Positions 9,789 through 19,299 of a stretch of 64,000 nucleotides of DNA are shown here, piece after piece. Made by a program: the position numbers and the translations under genes. This DNA comes from Methanobrevibacter sp. TMH8. Lineage in GTDB: Archaea; Methanobacteriota; Methanobacteria; Methanobacteriales; Methanobacteriaceae. Every line of letters starts with the position of its first letter. Position 1 is the stretch's first letter. Under the pieces are notes generated by a model. That model ran no database searches. It was not told the DNA's origin and saw only the letters and a program-made list of their open reading frames with translations. The stretch covers positions 62,001-126,000 of the forward strand of contig NZ_JAHLZE010000022.1 in the NCBI RefSeq assembly GCF_020148105.1, given 5' to 3'.

Positions 9789-9969
9789 AAAACTGTCACC
9801 ACTGGTGCGAGAAATTATTTTTAAAAATTGATGGATACATAATATAATAATTTTTTTCTAAAATGAAAAACTGTCACCGGCGGTGACACAAATTATTTTG
9901 AAAATTGATTGGACTAATTTAACAATTTTTTTCTAAAATGAAAAACTCTCAGCAGTGCTGAGAGTTTTT
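9789..9969 (+). repeat. Array of palindromic, decayed DUF1016 gene fragments
   Basis: Three successive units (9789-9866, 9867-9941 and 9942-9969) are clearly related to each other and to 10384-10447 inside the next gene. Read in the + frame they give KLSPLVREI...WIHNIIIFF, KLSPAVTQI...WTNLTIFF and KLSAVLRVFI, all broken by stops; the gene itself reads [18 protein letters not shown]. Each unit has a palindrome with a single central base: 9797-9807, 9872-9888 and 9941-9969 (14-bp arms). The arm sequences differ between units but remain complementary. Confidence 0.85.
9941..9969. terminator. Perfect 14-bp-arm hairpin with flanking A/T tracts
   Basis: The core CTCTCAGCAGTGCTGAGAG is flanked by five A and five T, so the whole 29 bases form one perfect palindrome. 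As RNA it is a strong hairpin followed by a U run and would look like an intrinsic terminator in either direction. It ends the array and precedes the DUF1016 gene, so it may insulate that gene from the secretion operon. Terminator function is inferred; archaeal termination depends mainly on the U tract. Confidence 0.5.
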
Positions 9970-10093
9970 ATTTAATTTGTTTATTTTTTTAAAAAATCTA
10001 TAATATTAATGTATGATTCAAAAAAACAAATTATGTAATGATAAAAATCCAATTAAACTTAATAAATTGTTAATATATGGAGGTGGGCATAAA

Positions 10094-11086
10094 ATGAACG
10101 AAATGAAAATTGACAAAAAACATAAAGAAGATTTTATTAACATTTTGAAAATGATAAAAAATTCACAAAATAATGCATTAAAAAGTGTTAATATTCAATT
10201 AATAAATTTATATTGGAATATTGGGGAATATATTGATGAAAAAGTAGAAAAATCTGACTGGGGGCAATCTGTAGTAAAACAACTTTCAAACTACTTGAAT
10301 AAAAAGGATCCCACATTAAAAGGATTTTCAGACAAAAATTTATGGAGAATGAAGCAATTTTATTCAACTTATAAAAATTATCCAAAACTCTCAGCACTGC
10401 TGAGAGAAATTACTTGGACTCATAATTTATCAATTTTTTCTCGATGTAAAACTGTTGAAGAGAGAGAATTTTATTTAAATCTATGTATAAAAGAAAAATT
10501 GAGTTATAGAGAGTTAGATCGCCAGATTTCATCAAGTTTATTTGAAAGAACAATGATTTCAGGTCCAAAAATTTCTCCAATGACAAAAGAAATCTATCCA
10601 AATACAAATGAACATTTCAAAGAAGACTATGTTTTTGAATTTTTAGGGTTAAATAACAACCATAATGAAGATGATTTACAAAAAGGACTTATAAATAATT
10701 TAAAAAATTTTATTCTTGAGATAGGTAAAGATTTTTCATTTGTTGGTGAAAAGTTTAGACTTCAAGTAGGAAATAGTGATTTTTACATAGATTTATTGTT
10801 TTTTCATAGGCAACTTCAATGTTTAGTTGCATTTGAATTAAAAACAGAAAAATTCCACCCTGAACATATAGGACAGCTAAATTTTTATTTAGAAGCACTT
10901 GATAGAGATGTTAAAAATGATAATGAAAACCCAAGTATAGGGATACTATTATGTAAAAGTAAAGATGATACTGTAGTAGAATATGCATTAAGTAGAACTT
11001 TATCTCCTTCTATGGTATCTCAGTATCAAACAAAGCTACCTGATAAGAATATATTGCAGGAAAAATTTGAAGAGTTACTTGATTAA
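10094..11086 (+). CDS. DUF1016 (YhcG-type) PDDEXK nuclease
   Basis: A 330-residue protein with the two domains of the YhcG family: an N-terminal DUF1016_N region ([25 protein letters not shown], then [18 protein letters not shown]) and a C-terminal PDDEXK nuclease domain with FYIDLLFF followed by VAFELKT (D...ExK catalytic pattern, near residues 231-250) and [13 protein letters not shown]. Such proteins are accessory genes often found near restriction systems and mobile DNA; the cellular role is unsettled. The ATG at 10094 has GGAGGTGG upstream, which rules against 10013. The gene sits between two secretion genes and carries at 10388-10406 a perfect 19-bp palindrome related to the upstream array. 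Confidence 0.9.
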   Translation: MNEMKIDKKHKEDFINILKMIKNSQNNALKSVNIQLINLYWNIGEYIDEKVEKSDWGQSVVKQLSNYLNKKDPTLKGFSDKNLWRMKQFYSTYKNYPKLSALLREITWTHNLSIFSRCKTVEEREFYLNLCIKEKLSYRELDRQISSSLFERTMISGPKISPMTKEIYPNTNEHFKEDYVFEFLGLNNNHNEDDLQKGLINNLKNFILEIGKDFSFVGEKFRLQVGNSDFYIDLLFFHRQLQCLVAFELKTEKFHPEHIGQLNFYLEALDRDVKNDNENPSIGILLCKSKDDTVVEYALSRTLSPSMVSQYQTKLPDKNILQEKFEELLD

Positions 11087-11100
11087 CTTGTGGGGATGAT

Positions 11101-12279
11101 ATTATTTTAAAAACTTTTTTTATAGCTATTGCAGATATTTTTTTGGCTTTATTTCATTTACTTTTTAAACTATTTAATTCTTTTTTCAATTCACTTTCTA
11201 GGCTGATTTTTAAAAATATTGCTGATAAGGATAATAATAATGATAAAACTAATAATGAAAATAAGAATTCTGATTTTAATGAAGATAATAAGAGTGCTGT
11301 TAATATAGTTTCTAAGTTAAAAAATATTCTTTTTTCAAATAAAGATAAAAATAAAGATGAAATTTTTATATTTAAACAATTACAACTCAATTCTAATCTG
11401 AATAAAAAGAATAATAATTATAATAATTATAAAGATGATAGCTATTGGAGTAAAAAATATAATATAGCAAATAATAGAATTGGTTCTAATATAGAAAATA
11501 CAACAAATAATGATAAAAATATTCAGAAAGGATATTTAAACAATATTGTTGGGAAAAAAATAGCTGAAATTATAAATATAAAATTATTTATTCCATCTGT
11601 TCTGGCATTTATTGTTATTTTAACAATTTTAATTTATTTTTTACTTGGTTTTGAAATAGCTATGGCCATAATTCTTCTCTTTTTAATGATAATTTTTGGA
11701 ATACTTTTCTATCCAAAGATGAATAAAGATAAAAGTAGGTCTGAAATATCTAAAGAACTTCCATATGCTCTTAGACAGATGGTAACTGAATTACGATCTG
11801 GAAAAGGACTTCATGATACAATAAGTTCAATAGCTAACTCTGATTATGGTGCATTATCTTTCGAGTTTTCAAGAGTTATTGAAGAGATTAAATATGGTGA
11901 AAATACCGAAAAAGCACTGATTAATATGTCTAATAGAGTTTCTTCTGATGGATTGAATAGAGCTGTTCAACAGATTGTAGGAACTCTTAGAACTGGTGGA
12001 AATCTTGCATCTACTCTTAATATAATAGCTGAAGATATTTCCTATGATCTTCAAATCAAACTTAAAGATTATTCTCAAAAGTTAAATGCTTTTATTATGA
12101 TTTACACTTTTTTAGCTATATTAGGGCCAGTAATACTTTTAATCATGCTGATGGCAGCTTCTACTGTGATGGGAGATATAGTTCCAAGTAATGTGGTTAT
12201 TATTATGTATGTATTCTTTTTCCCAATGATTGTGGTATTTATGGGATTGATGATTAAGAAGTTAGAACCTAGTTTGTGA
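11101..12279 (+). CDS. Type II secretion F-family membrane protein (TadC-like)
   Basis: The inner-membrane platform that works with the TadA-type ATPase. A hydrophobic N-terminus is followed by a long N/K/D-rich low-complexity stretch (about residues 40-145), two membrane helices, the T2SSF cytoplasmic domain ([20 protein letters not shown] ... [20 protein letters not shown]) and two C-terminal helices. The first conventional start in frame is TTG at 11143, which has no Shine-Dalgarno and lies inside the N-terminal hydrophobic helix. GGGGATGAT at 11092 points to ATT at 11101 or 11104, extending the protein to about 392 residues. The 3' end is certain; the start is inferred. Confidence 0.85.
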   Translation: MILKTFFIAIADIFLALFHLLFKLFNSFFNSLSRLIFKNIADKDNNNDKTNNENKNSDFNEDNKSAVNIVSKLKNILFSNKDKNKDEIFIFKQLQLNSNLNKKNNNYNNYKDDSYWSKKYNIANNRIGSNIENTTNNDKNIQKGYLNNIVGKKIAEIINIKLFIPSVLAFIVILTILIYFLLGFEIAMAIILLFLMIIFGILFYPKMNKDKSRSEISKELPYALRQMVTELRSGKGLHDTISSIANSDYGALSFEFSRVIEEIKYGENTEKALINMSNRVSSDGLNRAVQQIVGTLRTGGNLASTLNIIAEDISYDLQIKLKDYSQKLNAFIMIYTFLAILGPVILLIMLMAASTVMGDIVPSNVVIIMYVFFFPMIVVFMGLMIKKLEPSL

Positions 12280-12602
12280 TTCAATAATATTAGTATTATT
12301 ATTATTATTAATAATTTTGTTCATGGTTTTATAATTGACATTACCTTTAATGAAAATGATTAATTGTTCTTATTTTTGATTTATATTTTTATATTTTATT
12401 TTTTATTATCATTTAAACTTCAAATTCTTTATTAATTATAAAATAAGAACTTAAAATAATAATATTAAATAAAAATGAATATGAAAAATAAAGAAAAAAC
12501 AATTAAAACAATTAAAACAATTAGAACAATTAAAATAATAAAATAAAAATAATAAAAATAATAAAAATTGATAATAAATTAAAAATAGAAATAAAAATTT
12601 AA
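12280..12602. other. Convergent intergenic region with short tandem repeats
   Basis: This spacer lies between two converging genes. It contains four consecutive 9-base ACAATTAAA units (12499-12534, third copy with one change) followed by AAAATAATA-type repeats. It is probably a termination zone; no gene is seen. Confidence 0.5.
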
Positions 12603-13394
12603 CTAAATAATCCCATATAAATTAACTATCTCAACAGAAAATATAACAATGACTGTTAAAACTATTATACTATAATCAATACGCCTTATTGGATTTTCTT
12701 TTTTATAGCTAGTAGCTTCACCAACATATCCTCTAGCTAGCATACTATAATAAACTTTTTCTCCTTTTTCAAAGGATTTTAAGAATAACATCATTATTGT
12801 ATAGCCAATTTGTTTTATTCTCCAAAGATAGCTAGTTTTTTTATTCCAAATATTAAAAGATCTGGATTTTTGAGCTTTTCTTATATTTTCAAGTTCATCA
12901 AAGAAAACAAAAAGATATCTTACAGTCATACTAAGTATCATAGACATTTCTTTTGGAAAACCAAGTTTTCGCATAGAATTGACTATTGATTCAAGTGGGG
13001 TTACAGATGAAAGAAGAACAATAGCTGAAAGACAAACAATTAAACGACTGAGAAGCAGTGCTCCAAAAAGTATTCCTTCATAGCTTATGGTTAATCCAAG
13101 AGGTAGTGTAAAAAGCACAATACCTGGCTTTATGAAGGGCTGAAAAATAGCTATAAATCCTCCAAATGGTAGAATCATTAGAACTCTTTTTGCAAAATAA
13201 CCAATGGAAACTTTTGAAAATAAAAGTAGTATTATTAAATAAATTTCTAACAATAATAAAACAAGAAAGCTTTGGGTATATACAGCATATACTACTATTA
13301 AGACAGTAAAAATAAGTTTTATTCTACCATCTAATTTATGTATTGTGCTGTCTTTCCAAGACTCTTGTTCTATTTTAGTTATTGTTGCATTCAT
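12603..13394 (-). CDS. cbiQ: Cobalt ECF transporter transmembrane subunit CbiQ
   Basis: The T (coupling) component of an energy-coupling-factor cobalt transporter. It is 263 residues with four to six membrane segments. The conserved cytoplasmic coupling motifs are IRKAQKSRSF (near residue 165) and ARGYVGEA (near residue 217), which contact the ATPase CbiO. It is the last gene of a leftward cbiM-PDGLE-cbiQ set; the expected cbiO is not found after it, because the next gene is convergent. The start ATG has only a weak Shine-Dalgarno. Confidence 0.9.
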   Translation of the reverse strand: MNATITKIEQESWKDSTIHKLDGRIKLIFTVLIVVYAVYTQSFLVLLLLEIYLIILLLFSKVSIGYFAKRVLMILPFGGFIAIFQPFIKPGIVLFTLPLGLTISYEGILFGALLLSRLIVCLSAIVLLSSVTPLESIVNSMRKLGFPKEMSMILSMTVRYLFVFFDELENIRKAQKSRSFNIWNKKTSYLWRIKQIGYTIMMLFLKSFEKGEKVYYSMLARGYVGEATSYKKENPIRRIDYSIIVLTVIVIFSVEIVNLYGII

Positions 13395-13535
13395 TCTGTC
13401 ACAATATCTGTGTATTTAATACAATTTATATTAATTAATATAGCATTTATATTTGTATAATTATTCATAATAATTCATAAATATATTTATTTAATGATAT
13501 TATATTCTTATATATTTTTTAATATATTTTATAAA

Positions 13536-13838
13536 TTATTTTTGATGATTTCTTCTCTTTAATACATATCCTAATCCATAAGCTAAGCCAAATACTATAA
13601 GCACTCCGATTATAATAGCTAATCCTCCAGAGAAAGGACTTTCTCCAAGAGAAGGAATTATATAATCAGGCATTGGTGATTCATGAACTGCTTCATCACT
13701 AACACCAGGGTTTATTATTTTTTCAGCTGCACTTTCTAATCCATCTGGATTACTGGATGCTAAAAATGGTGCTAATACTGCTATTAAGATAGCAATTACT
13801 AGTCCTATAATTATAAATTTCTTTGTTTTTGTTTCCAT
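13536..13838 (-). CDS. PDGLE-domain protein, CbiN-like cobalt transport subunit
   Basis: A 100-residue protein with an N-terminal and a C-terminal membrane helix and a short outer loop that contains the diagnostic NPDGLESAAE motif. PDGLE proteins replace or extend CbiN/CbiM in nickel and cobalt ECF transporters and help load metal into CbiM. The start ATG follows GGGAGAT. It lies between cbiM and cbiQ on the same strand, as expected for a transporter operon. Confidence 0.85.
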   Translation of the reverse strand: METKTKKFIIIGLVIAILIAVLAPFLASSNPDGLESAAEKIINPGVSDEAVHESPMPDYIIPSLGESPFSGGLAIIIGVLIVFGLAYGLGYVLKRRNHQK

Positions 13839-14020
13839 TCTTTATCTCCCTATGATATTTTTGTATCTACAATTATATTCAATTGCATTTATGATATTAT
13901 CTCAGTATAATTAATATTATAATATAATTAAATATTTTATAATTAAATAATTTTAATTAAAAACTAATAATAATAGTTAATAATTAATAATTTTGATTTT
14001 ATTTTGTGAATCATTCGTTT

Positions 14021-14656
14021 TTATGCAGGTCTTGATCCTGCAGCTATTAAATCTGGTCTGACATTTCTTATAGCTACATAAACTATTGAACTTATTAATC
14101 CTTCACCTACAAGGCCTATTACAAAGTGATAGATTCCCATAAAGTATAATCCTGCTATGAGTGGGAATGTTCCTGCTAACCATAATTCTATTACACATGC
14201 AATTGCTGGGATAAATAGGGAGAGGAAACATGCTATGAAAACAGCTGGAACCTCACTTATTATAGATTTTAACCCTTTAAAACTGTAAAATCCAATGAAA
14301 CTTCCAAGAACTCCCATATTAAATATGTTAGCTCCAAGTGTGGTTATTCCTCCATCTCCAAATGCTAGAGATTGTATTATCAAAACAACAGCTAAAACTA
14401 AAAATCCTGCAAATGGACTTCCAAGTAAAATTCCAACAATAGCTGCTCCTACCATATGCCCACTTGTCCCCCAAGGTATTGGAATATTCATAGCTTGAAT
14501 TGCAAATATTCCTGCAGCTAAAACTGCAAGTAATGGAATTTGTTTTTCGTTTAAATTATTTCTTGCCCAATTTACTGCGAAATATCCTATAATAATTATT
14601 ATTATATAATATATCGCGCATTGCCATAGTGGTATAAATCCGTCCGGGATGTGCAT
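14021..14656 (-). CDS. cbiM: Cobalt ECF transporter substrate-binding subunit CbiM
   Basis: The S component that binds Co2+. The N-terminus MHIPDGFIP is diagnostic: in this family the N-terminal amine and His2 coordinate the metal, so the start is certain. The 211-residue protein has about seven hydrophobic segments, including the conserved [17 protein letters not shown]. The Shine-Dalgarno is AAAGGAAG. It leads the leftward cobalt operon, and corrinoid-dependent CdhDE are encoded on its other side, a functional match. Confidence 0.95.
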   Translation of the reverse strand: MHIPDGFIPLWQCAIYYIIIIIIGYFAVNWARNNLNEKQIPLLAVLAAGIFAIQAMNIPIPWGTSGHMVGAAIVGILLGSPFAGFLVLAVVLIIQSLAFGDGGITTLGANIFNMGVLGSFIGFYSFKGLKSIISEVPAVFIACFLSLFIPAIACVIELWLAGTFPLIAGLYFMGIYHFVIGLVGEGLISSIVYVAIRNVRPDLIAAGSRPA

Positions 14657-14890
14657 TATTATTCTTCCTTTAAAATCGTTTATTTAATATCTTTAAAAAT
14701 CTTATCTATTATTAATATTTACTACTATATTTTTCCCCGCTATTTGACCTTCTTTTCTTAATACAAGTAATAATTAAAGTAATAAAAAATAGAGAGTAAT
14801 ACTTTTTTCTATTTTATTTATATACTTAGTATTAATAATCTATCCATTTACACTAGGTATTGGATTATTGGTGATATAATAGTAATTTTA

Positions 14891-14910
14891 TAAGTCTATT
14901 CATAGACTTA
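14891..14910. promoter_or_regulatory. Perfect palindrome, possible operator
   Basis: Two 9-base arms (TAAGTCTAT and ATAGACTTA) separated by TC, about 235 bases upstream of the cbiM start. The size and symmetry suit a dimeric regulator. Metal or corrinoid control is a guess from the neighbours. Confidence 0.4.
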
Positions 14911-15430
14911 CTGTACTTAATTTTGAATATATCACATATAAAACTTTTCTTTGTAATACTAAACCCTATTTTTTCTTATAAAATGTAATACTTTTTTTAT
15001 TAATTTTTTAGTTTTTAATTATTTTAGTAATTATAAAGTAGATTATTCTTTATTAGGATATATGTTAAATTTTCATATACTTTTTTAAAGTTTAATAAAT
15101 CTTATTTTCCAATGTATTTCGTAGTAATTGATAAAATTTTAAAATAAATAATTTTAAATAATTTTTAAAAATTACTAAATAATTTATCAATTTTCAAAAA
15201 CTTATTTATTGTAGTTGTATAATGTATTACCTTTCATTGATTTATTACTATTTATTATCTTTTATTATAAATCTTTAAAAATTATTTTTACTCATATTAA
15301 AATTTTGTTTGATCTGTACTGTTTTTTAATCAACCATTTACCTTTTTAATTCAAATAACTGCCTTTTCACTTTAAATTTAGAAAAATTTATAATATTATT
15401 TTTATTAATAGTATTACTGGATGGATTTTT

Positions 15431-15562
15431 ATGAATATATTAAGTTTTATATCAGAATTAACTCTGTTTATTAGCTTTTTATTCTCAAATAATCTCTATA
15501 AACTTTTTATTTCCATTTATATTAATAATTCTTTCAATAAATTTTTAGAAAGGTTTAAATAA
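15431..15562 (+). CDS. Possible small hydrophobic protein, 43 residues
   Basis: ATG at 15431 is preceded by GGATGG with a 6-base gap, and a TATA-like AAATTTATAATA lies about 50 bases further up. The product (MNILSFISELTLFISFLF, then a basic tail ending NKFLERFK) would have one membrane segment. An ORF this short in DNA this AT-rich can arise by chance, so this is a candidate only. Confidence 0.2.
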   Translation: MNILSFISELTLFISFLFSNNLYKLFISIYINNSFNKFLERFK

Positions 15563-16220
15563 GTATTACTATTTCTATATAATATATTAAGTAGTTGATG
15601 TTTAAATAATATTTTAAATCCTCATATATATTATAAGAGATAATTTATGCAATTCAATTTTATTTATAAAGATGAATTTTATGTATTTTATTGTTTACAT
15701 AGGTTATTTGTTTTAATAAAATCTTAAAATGTAAATATATGGTTTTTTATAAATAGAAACTAATACTTAACCTTCAGCCAAACCTCTTAACTATATGTTT
15801 CCATATGATAGCCATTAACTACTTAATATTTTTTTTAACAATTTTTTAATCTTTAATACCATTAGATATTGATTCTTTATTATAAATTCCATTTTTTTTA
15901 TTTTGAAAAATGTAATACTTTTTCTTATTATAGTAATTGTTTTAAATTAGATTAAAATAGCAATAATAATCATAATTCCTTTACAAACCAATGTCTTATA
16001 ATTATTTTTTAAAATTTCCAGCAGAAATCCTATTTATCTATTTTTATTATTTTTCTTCTAGTAATAATTATTTTAAATTTCTTAATACAAAAAATATATA
16101 TACTTTGAATTTTAAATAAAATATCATTATAAATCATTATTAATTATAATTTGTTATAAAATATATATTATTAAAATTTACTCTGATAGTTTGGATGCTA
16201 ATCTTATTGTCAAAACGTTT

Positions 16221-16250
16221 CTAGAAGGGTTTAAATATTAATAATATTTC
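16221..16250 (+). promoter_or_regulatory. Probable cdh operon promoter
   Basis: AGAAGGGTTTAAATATTA fits an archaeal BRE/TATA element and lies about 100 bases before the cdhA start. A closely similar block (AGAAAGGTTTAAATAAGTA) occurs at about 15546-15565. Confidence 0.45.
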
Positions 16251-16340
16251 TTAAATAAGATTTTAAAGATTTTATAATATAATTATTAAATTAAATAGAA
16301 CTAATAATACTAATAAATGAATAATAAGGTCGGTGATAAT

Positions 16341-18707
16341 TTGACACCTAATTCAACTAAACCTAAAGATTTTAAAGATGATTTTTGGAAAGCAAAAGAT
16401 ATTAAATTCTCTTTTGGTGAGATTGTAGAAGATAAATCTCCTAGTTCTCAAGAGGAAGAGACTTTTATGGGTCCAACTCCAAAACCATCTGTTACTGATT
16501 TAAGATCTTGGGATATGAAACTATTAGAACGGTATCCTCCTTTCTATGCTCCATTCTGTGATATGTGTTGTTTATGTACATTTGGAAAATGTGATCTTAC
16601 AGGTAAAAAAGGTGCTTGTGGGATTGATATTGAGGCACAACAAGGAAGATTTGCTCTTTTAACTTGCTGTATAGGTGCTGCAGCTCATTCTGCTCATAGT
16701 AGGCATTTACTAGAATATTTAATCCACAAAGTTGGTCCGGATCATCCTGTTGATTTTGGAAATAATATTGATATTGAAGCTCCAATAATGAGGACTTTAA
16801 TAGGAAAAGCTCCTAAAACTTTAGGAGATATTCGAGAAGCTATGGATTATATGGAAGAAGAAAACCTTCATCTCCTTTCAGCTTGTCATACAGGACAAGA
16901 AGGAAACTATCTTGATTTTGAATCTAAAGCACTTCATGCTGGTTTAATGGATCATATTGGGATGGAAATAGGAGATGTTTCTCAAATAACTGCATTAAAC
17001 TTACCAAAAGGCGAGGCAGATACTCCACTTGTAGAACTTGGTATTGGATCAATTGACAGAGATAAACCAGTCATACTTTGTATTGGACATAATGTTGCTC
17101 CAGGAACTGGTATTGTTGATTATTTAGAAGATCAAGGTCTTGAAGATGATGTCGAACTTTGTGGTATTTGCTGTGCGTCTATTGATATAACTAGATATAC
17201 TGATAGAGCTAAAGTTGTTGGACCAATTTCAAAACAGCTAAAATTCTTAAGATCTGGCGTTGCTGATGTAGTTGTTGTAGATGAACAATGTATTAGATCT
17301 GATGTTCTTGAAGAAGCTCAAAAAACAGGAACTGCTTTAATAGCTACTACTGATAAAATGTGCTTAGGTTTACCTGATAGAACAAATGATTCTGCTGATG
17401 CAATTGTATCAGATATACTCAATAAACAATTTGATGGAGCACTTATTCTAGATACTGCAAAAGTTGGAGAAGTAGCTACAAAACTTGCATTAAATTTATC
17501 TAAAACTAGAGGATCATTTAAAAAATTACCTGATATGGATGAAATACAAAAAGAAGCCAGTAAATGTAGCGAATGTGAATGGTGTGTAAGAGTATGTCCA
17601 AATAGCATTCCTATTATGGATGCTGTATCTTCTGCAGGTAAAGGCGACTTTGAAAATGTAGAATCTTTGTATGATCATGATATATGTTATACTTGTGGTA
17701 GATGTGAACAAGAATGTCCTGAAAACATTAAAATCATGGATTTAATGGCTAAAGTTGGAGAAAATAATCTACAAAATCAAAAATTCAACATTCGTGTAGG
17801 TAGAGGTCCAATTCAAGATGTAGAAGTAAGACGTGTTGGAGCTCCTATTGTACTTGGAGATATTCCAGGTGTTGTAGCATTTGTTGGATGTACTAATTAT
17901 CCTAATGGTTCAGAAGAAGTAGCTAAAATGGCTGAAGAGTTCTTAGAACGGAACTATATTGTGGTTACTAGTGGATGTGGAGCTATGTCTATTGGTGAAT
18001 ACAAAGATGAAGAAGGAAAAACATTATATGAAAAATATGGTGGAGAATTTGATGCAAGAGGACTTGTAAATGTAGGATCTTGTGTAGCTAATTCTCATAT
18101 TCCTGGTGTAGCTATTAAAATTGCTAATATATTTGCTAAAAAACCATTAGAAGGAAACTTTGAAGTTATTGCGGATTATATTCTTAATCGTGTAGGGGCT
18201 TGTGGTGTTGCATGGGGACCTTACTCACAAAAAGCAGCAGCTATTGCATCTGGTGTTAATAGATGGGGTATTCCAGTAATTCTTGGTCCACATGGTTCTA
18301 AATATAGAAGATTATACCTTGGTCGTTCTGATAAAGACGATGTTTGGGATTTAAATGATTTAAGAACTGGTAAAGTAATTAAAGGCGAACCTGCTCCAGA
18401 ACATCTGTTATATGCAGCTGAAAGTAGAGAAGAAGCTACTGTAGCTATTGCTAAAAATTGTCTTAGACCTACTGATAATAACAAAGGAAGACAAATAAAA
18501 CTAAATCATTATATTGATTTACACAAAAAATACTTTGGTGTAATTCCTGAAGATGTTTATAAGTATGTTAGAAATGAAAAAGATATTCCTATTACTTATA
18601 AAAATGATGTTAAAGAAATTTTAGCTCGCAATAATTGGGAACCAAGAGAATTAGTTATGGAACCAACTATTCTTGATTTTCCAGAAGATGAGGAAAAGAA
18701 GAATTAA
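16341..18707 (+). CDS. cdhA: CO dehydrogenase/acetyl-CoA synthase alpha subunit
   Basis: The large nickel-iron-sulfur subunit that interconverts CO and CO2 in the acetyl-CoA decarbonylase/synthase complex. Visible iron-sulfur sites are [12 protein letters not shown] (residue 73 on), two ferredoxin motifs [12 protein letters not shown] (409) and [12 protein letters not shown] (449), and the active-site segments [24 protein letters not shown] and GSCVANSH. The TTG at 16341 is chosen because GGTCGGTGAT precedes it; ATG at 16317 has no Shine-Dalgarno. That gives 788 residues, the normal length. In hydrogenotrophic methanogens the complex works in the direction of acetyl-CoA synthesis for cell carbon. 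Confidence 0.97.
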   Translation: MTPNSTKPKDFKDDFWKAKDIKFSFGEIVEDKSPSSQEEETFMGPTPKPSVTDLRSWDMKLLERYPPFYAPFCDMCCLCTFGKCDLTGKKGACGIDIEAQQGRFALLTCCIGAAAHSAHSRHLLEYLIHKVGPDHPVDFGNNIDIEAPIMRTLIGKAPKTLGDIREAMDYMEEENLHLLSACHTGQEGNYLDFESKALHAGLMDHIGMEIGDVSQITALNLPKGEADTPLVELGIGSIDRDKPVILCIGHNVAPGTGIVDYLEDQGLEDDVELCGICCASIDITRYTDRAKVVGPISKQLKFLRSGVADVVVVDEQCIRSDVLEEAQKTGTALIATTDKMCLGLPDRTNDSADAIVSDILNKQFDGALILDTAKVGEVATKLALNLSKTRGSFKKLPDMDEIQKEASKCSECEWCVRVCPNSIPIMDAVSSAGKGDFENVESLYDHDICYTCGRCEQECPENIKIMDLMAKVGENNLQNQKFNIRVGRGPIQDVEVRRVGAPIVLGDIPGVVAFVGCTNYPNGSEEVAKMAEEFLERNYIVVTSGCGAMSIGEYKDEEGKTLYEKYGGEFDARGLVNVGSCVANSHIPGVAIKIANIFAKKPLEGNFEVIADYILNRVGACGVAWGPYSQKAAAIASGVNRWGIPVILGPHGSKYRRLYLGRSDKDDVWDLNDLRTGKVIKGEPAPEHLLYAAESREEATVAIAKNCLRPTDNNKGRQIKLNHYIDLHKKYFGVIPEDVYKYVRNEKDIPITYKNDVKEILARNNWEPRELVMEPTILDFPEDEEKKN

Positions 18708-18744
18708 TATTAAAAGGAAAGAGTAATGAAATAAAGGTGATTAA

Positions 18745-19257
18745 ATGAATGACAGAGTTATTCCATGGCAACCAACTGTTATAGCTGGACCAAAACAAGC
18801 ATTACTAGTAACTCCTGAGACAGCTAAATTAATGCTTCAAAAGGCTAAACGTCCTTTATTTGTAGTTGGGCCTTATGCAAAAAATGAACCTCTTATGGGT
18901 CATGTTAAAGATATAGCTGAAACCTGGGATTTACCTATTGTTACAACAGCTGATACTTTTAAAGCATTCCATGAAAATGGAATTGAAACTGATTCTTATG
19001 GAATTGTAGAAATAACTAATTTATTGAAGGATCCTGAATGGAAAGGAGTAAAAGGTGAAGGACAACATGATTTGGTTGTCTTTGTAGGATGTATTTATTA
19101 TATTGCATCTCAAGGACTCTCTACCTTAAAACACTTTGCACCACATCTCAAAACTTTGACAATATGTAAATATTTCCATTCTAATGCTGATGCTTCTTTC
19201 CCTAACATGAAAGATGAAGAATGGGAAAAATACTTAAATAAGATGAAAACTAAATAA
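18745..19257 (+). CDS. cdhB: CO dehydrogenase/acetyl-CoA synthase epsilon subunit
   Basis: The 170-residue subunit that forms a tight alpha2-epsilon2 complex with CdhA and may help electron flow to flavin. Family features include [13 protein letters not shown] near the N-terminus, [11 protein letters not shown], and the Rossmann-like [20 protein letters not shown]. It begins 38 bases after cdhA with AAAGGTGAT upstream. Alpha and epsilon genes are always paired in methanogens, and they are here. Confidence 0.96.
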   Translation: MNDRVIPWQPTVIAGPKQALLVTPETAKLMLQKAKRPLFVVGPYAKNEPLMGHVKDIAETWDLPIVTTADTFKAFHENGIETDSYGIVEITNLLKDPEWKGVKGEGQHDLVVFVGCIYYIASQGLSTLKHFAPHLKTLTICKYFHSNADASFPNMKDEEWEKYLNKMKTK

Positions 19258-19299
19258 ATGAATAAAAAATAGATAAAGATTAGTTAGGTTTTAGTTAAT

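Larger units (their letters stand above)
14657..16340. other. 1.7-kb non-coding region between cbiM and cdhA
   Basis: By far the longest gene-poor stretch here. It contains a perfect 20-bp palindrome (14891-14910), seven copies of the self-complementary heptamer GTAWTAC (14796, 14953, 14985, 15224, 15411, 15563, 15912), a possible 43-residue ORF (15431-15562) and two similar TATA-type elements (about 15541-15575 and 16221-16250). The second of these serves cdhA. Upstream of cbiM, GGGGAAAAATATAG (leftward, about 14736-14749) may be its promoter. Confidence 0.5.

Noticed and set aside
9789-9969. Possible CRISPR array
   Set aside because: The units are only about 75 bases, differ in sequence, have no unique spacers of constant length and no cas genes nearby; they are decayed gene copies.
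10013-10093. N-terminal extension of the DUF1016 gene
   Set aside because: The extension includes the GGAGGTGG ribosome site, and the family N-terminus begins after 10094.
12499-12534. ACAATTAAA tandem units as a regulatory site
   Set aside because: They lie between convergent genes in A-rich low-complexity DNA, so slippage is the simpler explanation.
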